In this document: piece after piece, positions 17,183 to 25,530 of the stretch
Position numbering within the stretch: position 1 is the first letter of the stretch
How the letters are laid out: each line of letters opens with the position of its first letter
From: Solibacillus merdavium
GTDB lineage: Bacteria > Bacillota > Bacilli > Bacillales_A > Planococcaceae
Reading direction: 5' to 3'
Assembly: GCF_014836935.1 (NCBI RefSeq)
Contig: NZ_JACSPW010000020.1
Coordinates: 1-51,158, forward strand
Length of the DNA stretch: 51,158 bases
The notes under the pieces: model-generated
Told to the model about the DNA's origin: nothing
Database searches by the model: none
The model's input: the letters and a program-made list of their open reading frames with translations, nothing else
Made by a program: the position numbers and the translations under genes

Positions 17183-18314
17183 TTTTTTCTTGTGCCACTC
17201 TTTCATAAATTCGTTCATATTGTTCAACCATTTTCGATTCATGGAATTGTTCTTTTACTGCCTGTAATGCTGCCAATCTGAATGCCTCATGTTTTACTTC
17301 ATCCTGTAATAAATCAACAGCATAATCTGCGACTGATTGTGTATCGCCAAGAGGAACTAAATAGCCATTTACCCCATGATTAATCACTTCTGGAATACCA
17401 CCAATCGCTGTACCGATTCCAGGGACTCCACATGCCATTGCCTCCAATAGTACTAAACCGAAAGATTCCTTCTCAGAAAGCAGTAATTTTAAATCACTAA
17501 TCGCAAAGAGCTCGGTGATATTTTCCTGTTTCCCTAAAAATAAAATATCATCCTTATATGGTGATAATTTAACAAGGTCTGTTACACGATGCTTTTCAGG
17601 TCCATCACCAACTAACAGTAATTTAGCAGGCATTTTTTCTCGAATTTTCAAAAATGAATCAACAATATCAGGTAAATTTTTGATTTTGCGGAAATTGGAA
17701 ATATGAATGATTACTTTTTCATGTGGCAATATCCCAAACTGCTCTTTTAAATTTCCTGGATCCACCGGTTTAAACACATTGTCATCGACAAAATTATAAA
17801 TTGTATCGATTGTTTGCTTCGTATCTATTAAGGCATATGTCTGCTGTTTAAGTGATTCAGAAACAGCCGTCACAGCATCCGAACAATCAATTCCATATTT
17901 AATAGCCTGAGCTAATGTCGAATCTTCACCTAAAACTGAAATATCCGTTCCATGAAGAGTCGTGACAATCCCGAAATTTTCCCCACTCATATGTCTTGCC
18001 AGTACTGCACAAACAGCATGAGGAATTGCATAATGCACATGTAATATATCTAGTTTTTCTTCCTTAATAACATCGGCCATTTTGCTTGCTAATGCAATAT
18101 CGTATGGTGGGTATTGAAATACTGAATAATTATTTACTTCAACTTCATGGAAAAAAACATTTGGATAAATTTTATTAAGCCGAAATGGTACGCTCGATGT
18201 AATAAAGTGAATTTCATGTCCCCGTTCCGCTAGCATTTTTCCAAGTTCTGTTGCGATAACACCAGAACCTCCAACTGTCGGGTAACATGTAATACCAATT
18301 TTAAGTTTTTTCAT
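17163..18314 (-). CDS. bshA: N-acetyl-alpha-D-glucosaminyl L-malate synthase (bacillithiol step 1)
   Basis: A GT4 glycosyltransferase making GlcNAc-malate from UDP-GlcNAc and malate for bacillithiol. 383 residues from the ATG at 18314, with GGGGAG upstream. Motifs seen are TCYPTVGGSGVIATELG, LHGTDISVLG, NFVDDNVF and the C-terminal donor-site EKESFGLVLLEAMACGVPGIGT. In B. subtilis bshB1 (the deacetylase) lies between mgsA and bshA; here only ~87 bp separate them, so the deacetylase must be encoded elsewhere. Confidence 0.95.
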   Translation of the reverse strand: MKKLKIGITCYPTVGGSGVIATELGKMLAERGHEIHFITSSVPFRLNKIYPNVFFHEVEVNNYSVFQYPPYDIALASKMADVIKEEKLDILHVHYAIPHAVCAVLARHMSGENFGIVTTLHGTDISVLGEDSTLAQAIKYGIDCSDAVTAVSESLKQQTYALIDTKQTIDTIYNFVDDNVFKPVDPGNLKEQFGILPHEKVIIHISNFRKIKNLPDIVDSFLKIREKMPAKLLLVGDGPEKHRVTDLVKLSPYKDDILFLGKQENITELFAISDLKLLLSEKESFGLVLLEAMACGVPGIGTAIGGIPEVINHGVNGYLVPLGDTQSVADYAVDLLQDEVKHEAFRLAALQAVKEQFHESKMVEQYERIYERVAQEKNALASS

Positions 18315-18401
18315 TAGTCTCCCCATCCTCTCAACAATACGATTAACTTTCGTTAGTAAATATTTTACCGCAATTATGCTTTAGCATGATTACATTATTC
18401 A

Positions 18402-18806
18402 CTATTTTCTGCGTTCCGCTAAAATGCGCCAATCTACAAAACCTTCCTGCAAACCCTTTAGTAAAATTTCAGCAGTCCCCATATTTGTCGCGAGAGGAAT
18501 ATGATATAAATCACATAATCGCACTAATGCCATAACATCCGGCTCATGTGGCTGGGCAGTCAATGGATCACGGAAGAAAAAAACCATATCCATATCATTG
18601 TTCGCTATCATGGCACCTATTTGTTGATCTCCCCCTAATGGGCCCGAACGAAACTTTGTAAGGTCAAGCCCTGTTTCAGCTTCAATCATTGTGCCAGTAG
18701 TACCTGTAGCATACAGATCATGCTCTTCCAAAATATCTCGGTATGCAATGGCAAATTGAATTAAATTATCCTTTTTTCGATCATGTGCAATTAATGCAAT
18801 TTTCAT
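18402..18806 (-). CDS. mgsA: Methylglyoxal synthase
   Basis: Converts dihydroxyacetone phosphate to methylglyoxal and phosphate. 134 residues from the ATG at 18806; an upstream TTG would add three residues. The MGS-like fold carries [19 protein letters not shown] and [14 protein letters not shown], which contains the catalytic aspartate. The start is 16 nt after the dapB stop, as in B. subtilis dapB-mgsA. The ribosome-binding site is weak (TTGAGA), suggesting read-through translation from dapB. Confidence 0.95.
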   Translation of the reverse strand: MKIALIAHDRKKDNLIQFAIAYRDILEEHDLYATGTTGTMIEAETGLDLTKFRSGPLGGDQQIGAMIANNDMDMVFFFRDPLTAQPHEPDVMALVRLCDLYHIPLATNMGTAEILLKGLQEGFVDWRILAERRK

Positions 18807-18822
18807 AAATCTCAACTCATTT

Positions 18823-19620
18823 CTAAATGATGTTCTCTAATCCGTATATTAATGTATTACAATTCATAACTTTTTCAATACTAAATGTAACTCCACCCAT
18901 AAAGCTTCCTCGATTTAAAGAGTCATGACGAATTGTTAATAATTCACCTGTACCACCAAACAATACTTGTTGATGAGCGACTAAACCAGGTAGGCGAACG
19001 GAATGAATATGCATCCCTTCAAAGTTTGCGCCTCTTGCACCATTATGTGTTTCCTTTTCATCTGGATGACCTTGTTCTTTTGAATTCCTAACTTCACTAA
19101 TCATTTGTGCAGTTTTAATACCCGTACCAGACGGTGCATCGAGCTTTTGATCATGATGCATTTCTATAATTTCTACATCCGGGAAATATTTCGCAGCATC
19201 TTTGGCGAACTTCATCATTAATATTGCTCCAATGGCAAAATTCGGAGCAATAATACAGCCTATTTCTTTGTCTTTTGCAATTTGCTGCAATTCCTCAAGC
19301 TGCTCATCTGTAAAGCCAGTTGTCCCAACAACCGGTCGTACATTATGTAATAATGCTTGTTTTGTTCTTTCATAAACAAAATGTGGATTCGTTAAATCAA
19401 CAAGCACATCCGGCTTTGTATCTCTAACAAGTTCCGGGAAATTTGTATAAATTGGAACTTCATATTGCTTTGGAAACTCATCCAATGCTGCAAGCGTTGT
19501 GCCAACTTCTTTGTAATCTAGGGCAGCAACCAATTCCATGCCTTCATTTTTAATTATCGTATGAACTGCCTCCATACCCATTTTACCTCGTGCTCCAGCA
19601 ATTGCGACTTTAATTGTCAT
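18823..19620 (-). CDS. dapB: 4-hydroxy-tetrahydrodipicolinate reductase
   Basis: NAD(P)H-dependent step of the diaminopimelate/lysine pathway, also feeding dipicolinate for spores. 265 residues from the ATG at 19620 (B. subtilis 267). Rossmann motif [10 protein letters not shown], substrate motif GTTGFTDEQ, catalytic His/Lys in [22 protein letters not shown] lies ~10 nt upstream, and the next earlier ATG reads straight into a stop. It heads the dapB-mgsA-bshA-cca-birA run. Confidence 0.96.
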   Translation of the reverse strand: MTIKVAIAGARGKMGMEAVHTIIKNEGMELVAALDYKEVGTTLAALDEFPKQYEVPIYTNFPELVRDTKPDVLVDLTNPHFVYERTKQALLHNVRPVVGTTGFTDEQLEELQQIAKDKEIGCIIAPNFAIGAILMMKFAKDAAKYFPDVEIIEMHHDQKLDAPSGTGIKTAQMISEVRNSKEQGHPDEKETHNGARGANFEGMHIHSVRLPGLVAHQQVLFGGTGELLTIRHDSLNRGSFMGGVTFSIEKVMNCNTLIYGLENII

Positions 19621-19679
19621 TACATAAAAACTCCTTTGACCTTTAGTTAATGCCATATTTCAATTTTAATTTGACTATA

Positions 19680-19709
19680 ATCATAATAATTTTTCAATAA
19701 TAGTGTTAA
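19680..19709 (-). promoter_or_regulatory. Putative dapB operon promoter
   Basis: Minus strand TTAACA (19709-19704), 18-bp spacer, TATGAT (19685-19680), ~60 nt before the dapB ATG. It is divergent from the yitT promoter. Confidence 0.45.
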
Positions 19710-19744
19710 CAGCCCATCAACAATGATTCGTATTAGTCACACTG

Positions 19745-19773
19745 TTGTCAAATACATCGAAATCAAACATAAT
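19745..19773 (+). promoter_or_regulatory. Putative yitT-family gene promoter
   Basis: Plus strand TTGTCA (19745-19750), 17-bp spacer, CATAAT (19768-19773). The predicted start ~19780 leaves a ~60-nt leader to the ATG at 19841. Confidence 0.5.
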
Positions 19774-19840
19774 AAACGATGTAGCCTTTTTCCTGCTTCG
19801 ACACATATTTTCTTTCACAATAGATTATAGGAGGATGACA

Positions 19841-20707
19841 ATGCAAGGAATAAAAATAAAAAATATAATCGGGATCCTCATCGGTTCCGCCCTCTTTAGT
19901 TTTGGCTTTGTTCATTTTAATATGCAAAACCAGCTCGGTGAAGGTGGATTTAGTGGTATTACACTTATCTTATATTTTACACTAAATTGGGACCCAGCAT
20001 TAATGAATTTACTATTAAATATACCAATGTTTATTCTAGGTTGGAAATTGCTCGGTAAAAAATCATTTATTTATACAATTATCGGCACACTCGGCGTATC
20101 TGTCTTTTTAAAGATCTTTCAAATCTATGAATTCAATATGAATTTGAAGGATGATTTATTTCTTGTGTCCTTATTCGCTGGAGTATTTGTCGGCATCGGT
20201 TTAGGTATTGTTTTCCGCTTTGGCGGGACAACCGGTGGCGTAGATATTTTAGCTCGACTTGCCCATAAATATTTTGGCTGGAGTATGGGGAAAACAATGT
20301 TCGGCTTTGATTTTTTTGTTATTATTCTTTCATGGATGACGTTTTTAGATGCTCGGTCGATGATGTATACATTAGTAGCTGTCTATGTAGGAGGCCGCGT
20401 GATTGATTTTGTTCAGGAAGGGGCTTATTCTGCAAAAGGTGCATTTATTATTTCCTTACATTCTGATGAAATTGCAGATTTAATTACAAAAAATATGGAT
20501 CGTGGTGTAACAATTTTTGATGGGCATGGCCACTTTACGAAAGAACACCGTAATGTTCTGTATTGTGTCGTTTCACGTAGTGAGCTTGTAAGGTTAAAAT
20601 CCATTGTTCATTCTATTGACCCTCATGCCTTCGTTACAATTATGGATGTTCATGATGTATCCGGTGAAGGCTTTACATTAGACGATAAAAAACAGCCGCT
20701 AGACTAA
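19841..20707 (+). CDS. YitT family membrane protein (YpjC-like, DUF2179 C-terminal domain)
   Basis: 288 residues from the ATG at 19841, chosen because TATAGGAGG lies 6 nt upstream; the longer frame begins at a TTG inside the promoter. Five to six hydrophobic helices (IIGILIGSALFSFGFVHFN, a Gly-rich RFGGTTGGVDILA loop) precede a cytoplasmic DUF2179 domain with RGVTIFDGHGHFTKEHRNVLYCVVSR. YpjC of B. subtilis, a paralog, sits in this same neighbourhood. The function of the family is unsettled (possibly transport). It is the only intact plus-strand gene here. Confidence 0.9.
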   Translation: MQGIKIKNIIGILIGSALFSFGFVHFNMQNQLGEGGFSGITLILYFTLNWDPALMNLLLNIPMFILGWKLLGKKSFIYTIIGTLGVSVFLKIFQIYEFNMNLKDDLFLVSLFAGVFVGIGLGIVFRFGGTTGGVDILARLAHKYFGWSMGKTMFGFDFFVIILSWMTFLDARSMMYTLVAVYVGGRVIDFVQEGAYSAKGAFIISLHSDEIADLITKNMDRGVTIFDGHGHFTKEHRNVLYCVVSRSELVRLKSIVHSIDPHAFVTIMDVHDVSGEGFTLDDKKQPLD

Positions 20708-20802
20708 AATGGCCTAGCACTGAGACTACCCTCACCTAAATCAGGTATGGGCTGATCGTAAAAAAAAGGAGCTGGGACAAAACCCGCCTCAAAATCAAAC
20801 GC

Positions 20803-20840
20803 CGTTCAAATTTTACGATGAGTAAAATTTGAACGGCTTT
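20803..20840. repeat. 16-bp perfect hairpin, no T tail
   Basis: GCCGTTCAAATTTTAC pairs with GTAAAATTTGAACGGC around a 5-base loop. It borders REP-like copy B, and its outer arm resembles the AAAGCCATTCAAATTT tail of copy A. Confidence 0.7.
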
Positions 20841-20967
20841 CTTATTGTGCCTACTTCGTAGCCGTTGTTCTCCGTTACGGCGGACGCTTTCCTGGGGGCA
20901 CGGCTCGAGCCTGTAGTCTCTCCCACGTGCTTGTCCCCTGGGAGTCGCCTCCTTCACTCCGAACAAC
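20825..20967 (-). repeat. Long REP-like imperfect inverted-repeat element, copy B
   Basis: Homologous to 130-250 in the opposite orientation: ends GTTGTTC (20864-20870) and GAACAAC (20961-20967), shared CGGCGGACGCTTTCCT, CTCCCACGTGCTT and CTGGGAGTCGCC blocks. It differs by about 20 extra bases including the palindrome GGCTCGAGCC. Similarity continues past the GTTGTTC end into the neighbouring hairpin arm. Confidence 0.75.
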
Positions 20968-21082
20968 TAATTTTCTTTCTATATCAAGTAAATCTCTGCA
21001 TAATTTCAGGCATGAAAAAAGGACATTCTCTGTTAAACTTTAAGTATCCTACCACCAAATTTTAAACGAAAGAAGTGTCCCT

Positions 21083-21626
21083 ATGTTTAAAGATTATAAC
21101 ATGAATCAACTTATTTTCCCGCTAGATTTAGAAGTAAAGTTACATAAAAATGATATTGCCTTTTCCCTCCACCATTTGGTCGAAAGCATTCCAAACGAAG
21201 CTTTCGCTCCTTTCATTCACCATACCGGTTGCCCATCGTATCATCCACGTATGATGTTGAAGTTGATTCTATGTGGTTACACGCAATCCACCTTTTCAGG
21301 GAGAAAAATAGAGGATCTGACAAGAGATAGTTTACGTATGATGTGGCTTGCCCAAGGATATGAGCCACTGCGGAAGGTAAAAATCGTAGACTCATGATTA
21401 ATGAGAATTGGAAAAACAAAAAGAAGAAGTAAGAGCGAAGCTTTCAGAAGAAAAAACGGCTGCCATTTATCCTCATCGTAAAATTGACGTGGAACCAGTT
21501 TTTGGATTCTTGAAGGCTAATTTGTGTTTCAGTCGATTTTCTGTTCGCGGAAAATCGAAGGTTACTAATGAAATAGGCTTGGCATTAATGGCCACAAATT
21601 TAAGGAAGTATGCGGTAAGAGAATAA
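21083..21626 (+). pseudogene. IS1182-family transposase, internally deleted and frameshifted
   Basis: The first part (21083-21397) matches the family N terminus: FPLDLEVKLHKNDIAFSLHHL, HTGCPSYHPRMMLKLILCGY and GRKIEDLTRDSLRMMWL. The second (21408-21626, another frame) matches the C terminus: HRKIDVEPVFGFLKANLCFSRFSVRG and ALMATNLRKYA. The middle two-thirds of the usual ~450-residue protein, with the catalytic core, is missing. It cannot be active. Confidence 0.85.
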
Positions 21627-21654
21627 AACCTCTCCGAATATTTTCTTTATAAAG

Positions 21655-21695
21655 CGCAAAAAGAGAAATTGCATTGTGCAATTTCTCTTTTTGCG
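21655..21695. terminator. 19-bp perfect hairpin (possible bidirectional terminator)
   Basis: A stem from 21655-21673 pairs with 21677-21695 around TTG. It shares the GAAATTGCA...TGCAATTTC core with the hairpin at 76-102. It lies after the transposase remnant and opposite the 3' end of the YugP-type gene. Confidence 0.55.
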
Positions 21696-21770
21696 TGAAC
21701 TGGAACTAATTCTGTCCCAGCCTCTTTTTTTGTGGACTGAAACTCGTTATGTCCCAGTCAGTATTCATTA

Positions 21771-22451
21771 TTAATCGTCTGAATTCATGCCTGTGTAAAT
21801 TAAGATTAAACGTAATAGCTCCATTACTGCTACAGCTGCTGCTGCAACATATGTCATTGCCGCTGCATTTAATACTTTGCGTGCAGAACGTTCTTCAGTA
21901 TTATTAATAATACCTAACGAAACAACTTCGTTCATTGCTCGATTTGATGCATCAAATTCGACTGGTAGCGTTACTAGTTGGAATACAACACCTGCTGCCA
22001 ATAATGCAATACCTAATAAAAGGAAACCTGAAGACGATGCAAAAATACCAATTAACACGAAAATCCAAGACATGTTTGATGAAATACTAGCCACTGGCAC
22101 TAATTTTGAGCGTAATGTTAAAAATGAATATGCATCTGCGTGTTGCATTGCGTGACCTACTTCGTGCGCTGCTACAGCTGTCCCCGCGATTGAAGAGTTG
22201 TGATAGTTATCTTCTGATAACGCAACTGTTTTAGTTGCGGGATTATAGTGGTCCGCTAAAAAACCTTGTGTTGGTACGACACGCACATCTGTTAAGCCGT
22301 GCTGGTCTAAAATGTAACGTGCTACTTGTGCTCCTGTCATACCCTTTTCAGCAGGAACTTTTGCAAATTTCTTATACGTACTTTTTACCTTCATTTGTGC
22401 ATACAACGGCAAGAGCATAATGATGATAAAATAAACGATATACATTCCCAT
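21771..22451 (-). CDS. Zinc metallopeptidase, YugP family
   Basis: A 226-residue membrane protease with a TM helix at the N terminus (~3-20), the zinc motif HEVGH in AAHEVGHAMQH (residues ~95-105), two central hydrophobic helices (~125-160), a conserved LPVEFDASNRA segment supplying the third zinc ligand region, and a C-terminal helix. AAGGGAG lies 7 nt before the ATG. The natural substrate is unknown. It is probably co-transcribed with the upstream ypjA (51-bp gap). Confidence 0.9.
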   Translation of the reverse strand: MGMYIVYFIIIMLLPLYAQMKVKSTYKKFAKVPAEKGMTGAQVARYILDQHGLTDVRVVPTQGFLADHYNPATKTVALSEDNYHNSSIAGTAVAAHEVGHAMQHADAYSFLTLRSKLVPVASISSNMSWIFVLIGIFASSSGFLLLGIALLAAGVVFQLVTLPVEFDASNRAMNEVVSLGIINNTEERSARKVLNAAAMTYVAAAAVAVMELLRLILIYTGMNSDD

Positions 22452-22502
22452 TTCCGAACTCCCTTTCTATATCTTTCAATTCTCTTTAATTTTAAAGGCT
22501 TT

Positions 22503-23102
22503 TTACTGTTGTTGCAAATATTCGCGCTTGCGACTTTCTAAAAAAGCGAGCAATATACATGCAATAGATAGCCAAAATGTGAAATAGCCAATTTCACTTG
22601 GATATTGGTTAATCACGCGGTAAAATGGCATTTGACCAAATAAATAATCAATTACGTCATTATGCAGCGTCCAAATCGCACCAACCATAACGTGCCACAT
22701 TTTAAAGCGATATTTCGGTAAATATAGCACTGCCTGAACAGCCATTAAGAAATGCGATGCCACAAGCATCCATCCAGCTGCACCTAATTCCCCTGTTTCC
22801 GCCAATGTAAGAAGATTCATTACAACAGCCCATAAGCCATATTTAATGAGTGTAATAAGTGCGAGCACTTCCATTAATTTGTAATTTTTCCCAAATAGCC
22901 AACCGATAATGGCAAAGCAGAAAAATAGACTCGCAGTTGGAGAATCTGGTACGAAAATATAATAAATCGGATCTGTAGCTGCAAGCTGCCCTTTATACCA
23001 ATAGTAACCGTAAATTGTGCCGAATAAGTTAATAATAAGCAAAATGCTTAAAAAGGCACGATGATTCATTAAATACCATAACTGCATGATATATGCTTTC
23101 AT
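22503..23102 (-). CDS. ypjA: DUF1405 membrane protein YpjA
   Basis: 199 residues with about six hydrophobic helices, e.g. FLSILLIINLFGTIYGYYWY and ASLFFCFAIIGWLFGKNY. YDY- and HND-type polar residues lie in loops, and it ends in the basic tail ESRKREYLQQQ. It sits directly after qcrABC as ypjA does in B. subtilis. Function is unknown; location next to the bc complex suggests a membrane-energetics role, but that is inference. It has its own promoter at 23180-23208. Confidence 0.85.
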   Translation of the reverse strand: MKAYIMQLWYLMNHRAFLSILLIINLFGTIYGYYWYKGQLAATDPIYYIFVPDSPTASLFFCFAIIGWLFGKNYKLMEVLALITLIKYGLWAVVMNLLTLAETGELGAAGWMLVASHFLMAVQAVLYLPKYRFKMWHVMVGAIWTLHNDVIDYLFGQMPFYRVINQYPSEIGYFTFWLSIACILLAFLESRKREYLQQQ

Positions 23103-23179
23103 TTTTTCTCCTTCTTTTCCTAATAAATCTTCATTTCATATGTATTTTGTGCAACTTACATAAACAATGCACGTCTTTT

Positions 23180-23208
23180 ATTATAAACGTGCTTTAGGAG
23201 AGAAGCAA
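23180..23208 (-). promoter_or_regulatory. SigA promoter of ypjA and the YugP-type gene
   Basis: Minus strand TTGCTT (23208-23203), 17-bp spacer, consensus TATAAT (23185-23180). Confidence 0.65.
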
Positions 23209-23281
23209 AATTTTCCTTTAATTTTGAAATAATTAATGAAAGTCTTTAATTCTATTGAAGTTTTCCTAGTAATCTATTTAT

Positions 23282-23311
23282 AAAAAAAGAGAGTCAGAAT
23301 TCTGACTCTCT
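23282..23311 (-). terminator. Intrinsic terminator of qcrABC
   Basis: A perfect 24-nt palindrome (23288-23311) followed on the minus strand by a run of T, 16 nt after the qcrC stop. Confidence 0.85.
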
Positions 23312-23326
23312 CTAAGTTAAATAATA

Positions 23327-24121
23327 TTATTCTGCTTCTTTTAATCCCGCAATAAATTCAGCTAAAACTTGAAGCTCTTCATCAGTACCTGTAAATGTTC
23401 CAGCTGGCATACCACCACGGCCATTCACAATTACTTCTTGTACCTCTTCAGCTGTTAATTCATTGCCTAAAAGCATTGGACCTGATACACCAGCTAAGTC
23501 TCCACCGTGACAGCCAATACATGAAGCTTGTGCTTGGTAGATTTCATAGCCTTCAGAAGTTTCGTCAACTTCAACATCTGGCAATAGCCCTAAATGTTTG
23601 TCAGTAATTTCACCTTGCGCATCTACCGCATCCCAATCAGTTGCTTGTACAGATTCCCAAGTTGTATAAATAAGTGCTGCTACTGCTAACAACATGAAAG
23701 CTGTCGGTAATGGGCGTTTTGACGGGCGACGTTCAGGTGTTGTATCTAAAAACGGTATTAATGCTAATGCACCAAATGCAATACCTGGAATAACCATAGC
23801 TCCAATTACATTATATGGACCAGATGCATAAGTATATTTTAATAATTGGTACATCGATAAGAAATACCAGTCCGGTAACGGAATATAAGATGCATTAGTT
23901 GGATCTGCCGGACCCTCAAGTGGTGAAGGATGTGCGACAGTTAGTAGTAAATAACCGATTAAGAAAACTGCTCCAACCATCCATTCTTTTAATAAGAAGT
24001 CAGGCCAGAAAGCTTCTGTTTTCCCTGGATATTCGGTATAATCTTTCGGCACGTTCGGCATACGGTTATTCGCTTTTACACGTGAATCCCCTACGAACTT
24101 CATACCTTTTCCGCGTTGCAT
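23327..24121 (-). CDS. qcrC: Menaquinol:cytochrome c reductase, cytochrome b/c subunit
   Basis: A 264-residue fusion typical of Bacillus bc complexes: three N-terminal TM helices equal to cytochrome b subunit IV (with PDWYF near residue 84 as the quinol-site PEWY equivalent), then a membrane-anchored cytochrome c domain. The haem c motif is CIGCH, and the axial Met lies in GRGGMPAG. AAGGAGGGG precedes the ATG. Passes electrons from menaquinol to cytochrome c oxidase. Confidence 0.96.
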   Translation of the reverse strand: MQRGKGMKFVGDSRVKANNRMPNVPKDYTEYPGKTEAFWPDFLLKEWMVGAVFLIGYLLLTVAHPSPLEGPADPTNASYIPLPDWYFLSMYQLLKYTYASGPYNVIGAMVIPGIAFGALALIPFLDTTPERRPSKRPLPTAFMLLAVAALIYTTWESVQATDWDAVDAQGEITDKHLGLLPDVEVDETSEGYEIYQAQASCIGCHGGDLAGVSGPMLLGNELTAEEVQEVIVNGRGGMPAGTFTGTDEELQVLAEFIAGLKEAE

Positions 24122-24160
24122 AGTGTCCCCTCCTTAAAAAATCATACAATTGGTTTCAGA

Positions 24161-24835
24161 TCATAGAGGTCCTGAAATACCTTGGCGGCGGATCATAATA
24201 AAGTGAACTGCCAATAAAGCAAATAGTGCTGCTGGTAAGAAGAATACATGAATTGCAAAGAAACGAGTTAATGTTTGCGCACCAATAATTGTAGAATCCC
24301 CAGCTAAAAGTGTTTTTATTATTTCTCCTAAAAACGGAACAGATGCAGCAATTTCGATACCTACTTTAGTTGCAAATAACGCTTTCATATCCCATGGTAA
24401 TAAATACCCTGTGAAACCTAAACCTAACATTATTGCAAAAATACCTACACCAACTAACCAGTTTAACTCACGTGGTTTCTTATACGAACCTGTGAAGAAT
24501 ACACGAAGTGTATGTAAGAACATCATAACGATTACTAGAGATGCCCCCCAATGGTGCATACCACGAACGATTTCACCGAATGCTACTTCGTTTTGTAAAT
24601 AGTAAACTGATTTCCAAGCATTTTCTACGTCTGGTACATAGTACATCGTTAAGAACATACCTGATAGAATTTGAATAACTGTAATGAAGAAAGTCAATCC
24701 CCCGAAACAGTAAACGAATGCTGAAAAGTGATGGGCAGGGTTAACGTGCTCTGGCACTTCGTGGTCGGCAATATCACGCCAAATAGGAGTAATATCTAAA
24801 CGTTCATCGACCCAATCATAAATTTTATTTAGCAC
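24161..24835 (-). CDS. qcrB: Menaquinol:cytochrome c reductase, cytochrome b subunit
   Basis: 224 residues, cytochrome b6-like, four TM helices. Paired haem-ligand histidines lie in RGMHHWGAS...FLHTLR and FFAIHVFFLP...LAVHFIM. Cys43 in FVYCFGG matches the residue that covalently holds the extra haem in B. subtilis QcrB. Lies between qcrA and qcrC with short gaps, so one operon encodes the whole complex. Confidence 0.97.
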   Translation of the reverse strand: MLNKIYDWVDERLDITPIWRDIADHEVPEHVNPAHHFSAFVYCFGGLTFFITVIQILSGMFLTMYYVPDVENAWKSVYYLQNEVAFGEIVRGMHHWGASLVIVMMFLHTLRVFFTGSYKKPRELNWLVGVGIFAIMLGLGFTGYLLPWDMKALFATKVGIEIAASVPFLGEIIKTLLAGDSTIIGAQTLTRFFAIHVFFLPAALFALLAVHFIMIRRQGISGPL

Positions 24836-24857
24836 TGTGTCGTACCCCCTAACTTAT

Positions 24858-25364
24858 TTAGTTACTGTGTGTGTTTGCGATTTTTTTCCCAAGCATTAAG
24901 AAGCCATCATTTTCTGCCACTTCAAACATATCTAGTGGTCCAAGTGGTGGTGTACCTTTTACGTTTACACCTGATTTCTCATAACGTCCCGCGTGACATG
25001 CACAGAAGAACTGATCTGGGTGTGTTGGATCACTTGCCCAGTTTACAGTACAACCTAAATGCTTACATACAGGTGATATTGCGACGATTTGGTCGCCTTC
25101 TCTGTAAACCCAAGCTGCATCGGCAACCTCTGATTTATACCAACCATCTGTTTGTTCATACGAGAAGTCAACTTTTACTGGAACTTCTGTAATTTCAGCA
25201 GCTTTTTGACTTGTTTGTACAAAATCCCCTTCTTCTTTCGTTTGAAGAATTGGGTCAATTGCAAAACGAACCATCGGCATTAACATACCTGCAGCCATAA
25301 ATCCACCTACGCCAGTAATCGTATACGTTAAAAATTGACGTCTTGTAACTCGATTCTTACTCAT
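24858..25364 (-). CDS. qcrA: Rieske iron-sulfur subunit of menaquinol:cytochrome c reductase
   Basis: 168 residues. The N terminus has a twin-arginine-like NRVTRRQFL followed by a hydrophobic anchor (TGVGGFMAAGMLMP). The 2Fe-2S site is formed by CKHLGC and CACHAGRYEKSG (Cys/His pairs plus the disulfide cysteines). First gene of qcrABC, with a strong GAGGGGGG ribosome-binding site and a promoter ~80-105 bp upstream. Confidence 0.97.
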   Translation of the reverse strand: MSKNRVTRRQFLTYTITGVGGFMAAGMLMPMVRFAIDPILQTKEEGDFVQTSQKAAEITEVPVKVDFSYEQTDGWYKSEVADAAWVYREGDQIVAISPVCKHLGCTVNWASDPTHPDQFFCACHAGRYEKSGVNVKGTPPLGPLDMFEVAENDGFLMLGKKIANTHSN

Positions 25365-25441
25365 CCTTTTCCCCCCTCTTACTAAAAGGTCAGTCCAACG
25401 GACATATACTTTTAAAAATAGTAAATAACTAGGACATATCT

Positions 25442-25470
25442 ATGATATATCAACTGAATAAGTTGGTCAA
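25442..25470 (-). promoter_or_regulatory. SigA-type promoter of qcrABC
   Basis: Minus strand TTGACC (25470-25465), 17-bp spacer, TATCAT (25447-25442), giving a leader of ~70 nt. Confidence 0.6.
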
Positions 25471-25530
25471 TATAGCATTCATTTCCATATGTGTAGTTTG
25501 TGAACATTTAATGAAGGAAATAGAGCGTAA

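Larger units (their letters stand above)
20761..21733. mobile_element. Decayed non-autonomous element bounded by GCTGGGACA inverted repeats
   Basis: The left end AAAAAAAGGAGCTGGGACA (20764 region) and the right end AGAGGCTGGGACAGAA read on the minus strand (21711-21733) are imperfect inverted repeats. Between them are a 16-bp hairpin (20803-20838), a REP-like copy, an IS1182-type transposase remnant and a 19-bp perfect hairpin. A third partial GACTGGGACATAAC lies just outside at ~21746-21762. The layout resembles a nested or degenerate insertion. Exact boundaries and target duplication were not resolved. Confidence 0.55.
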
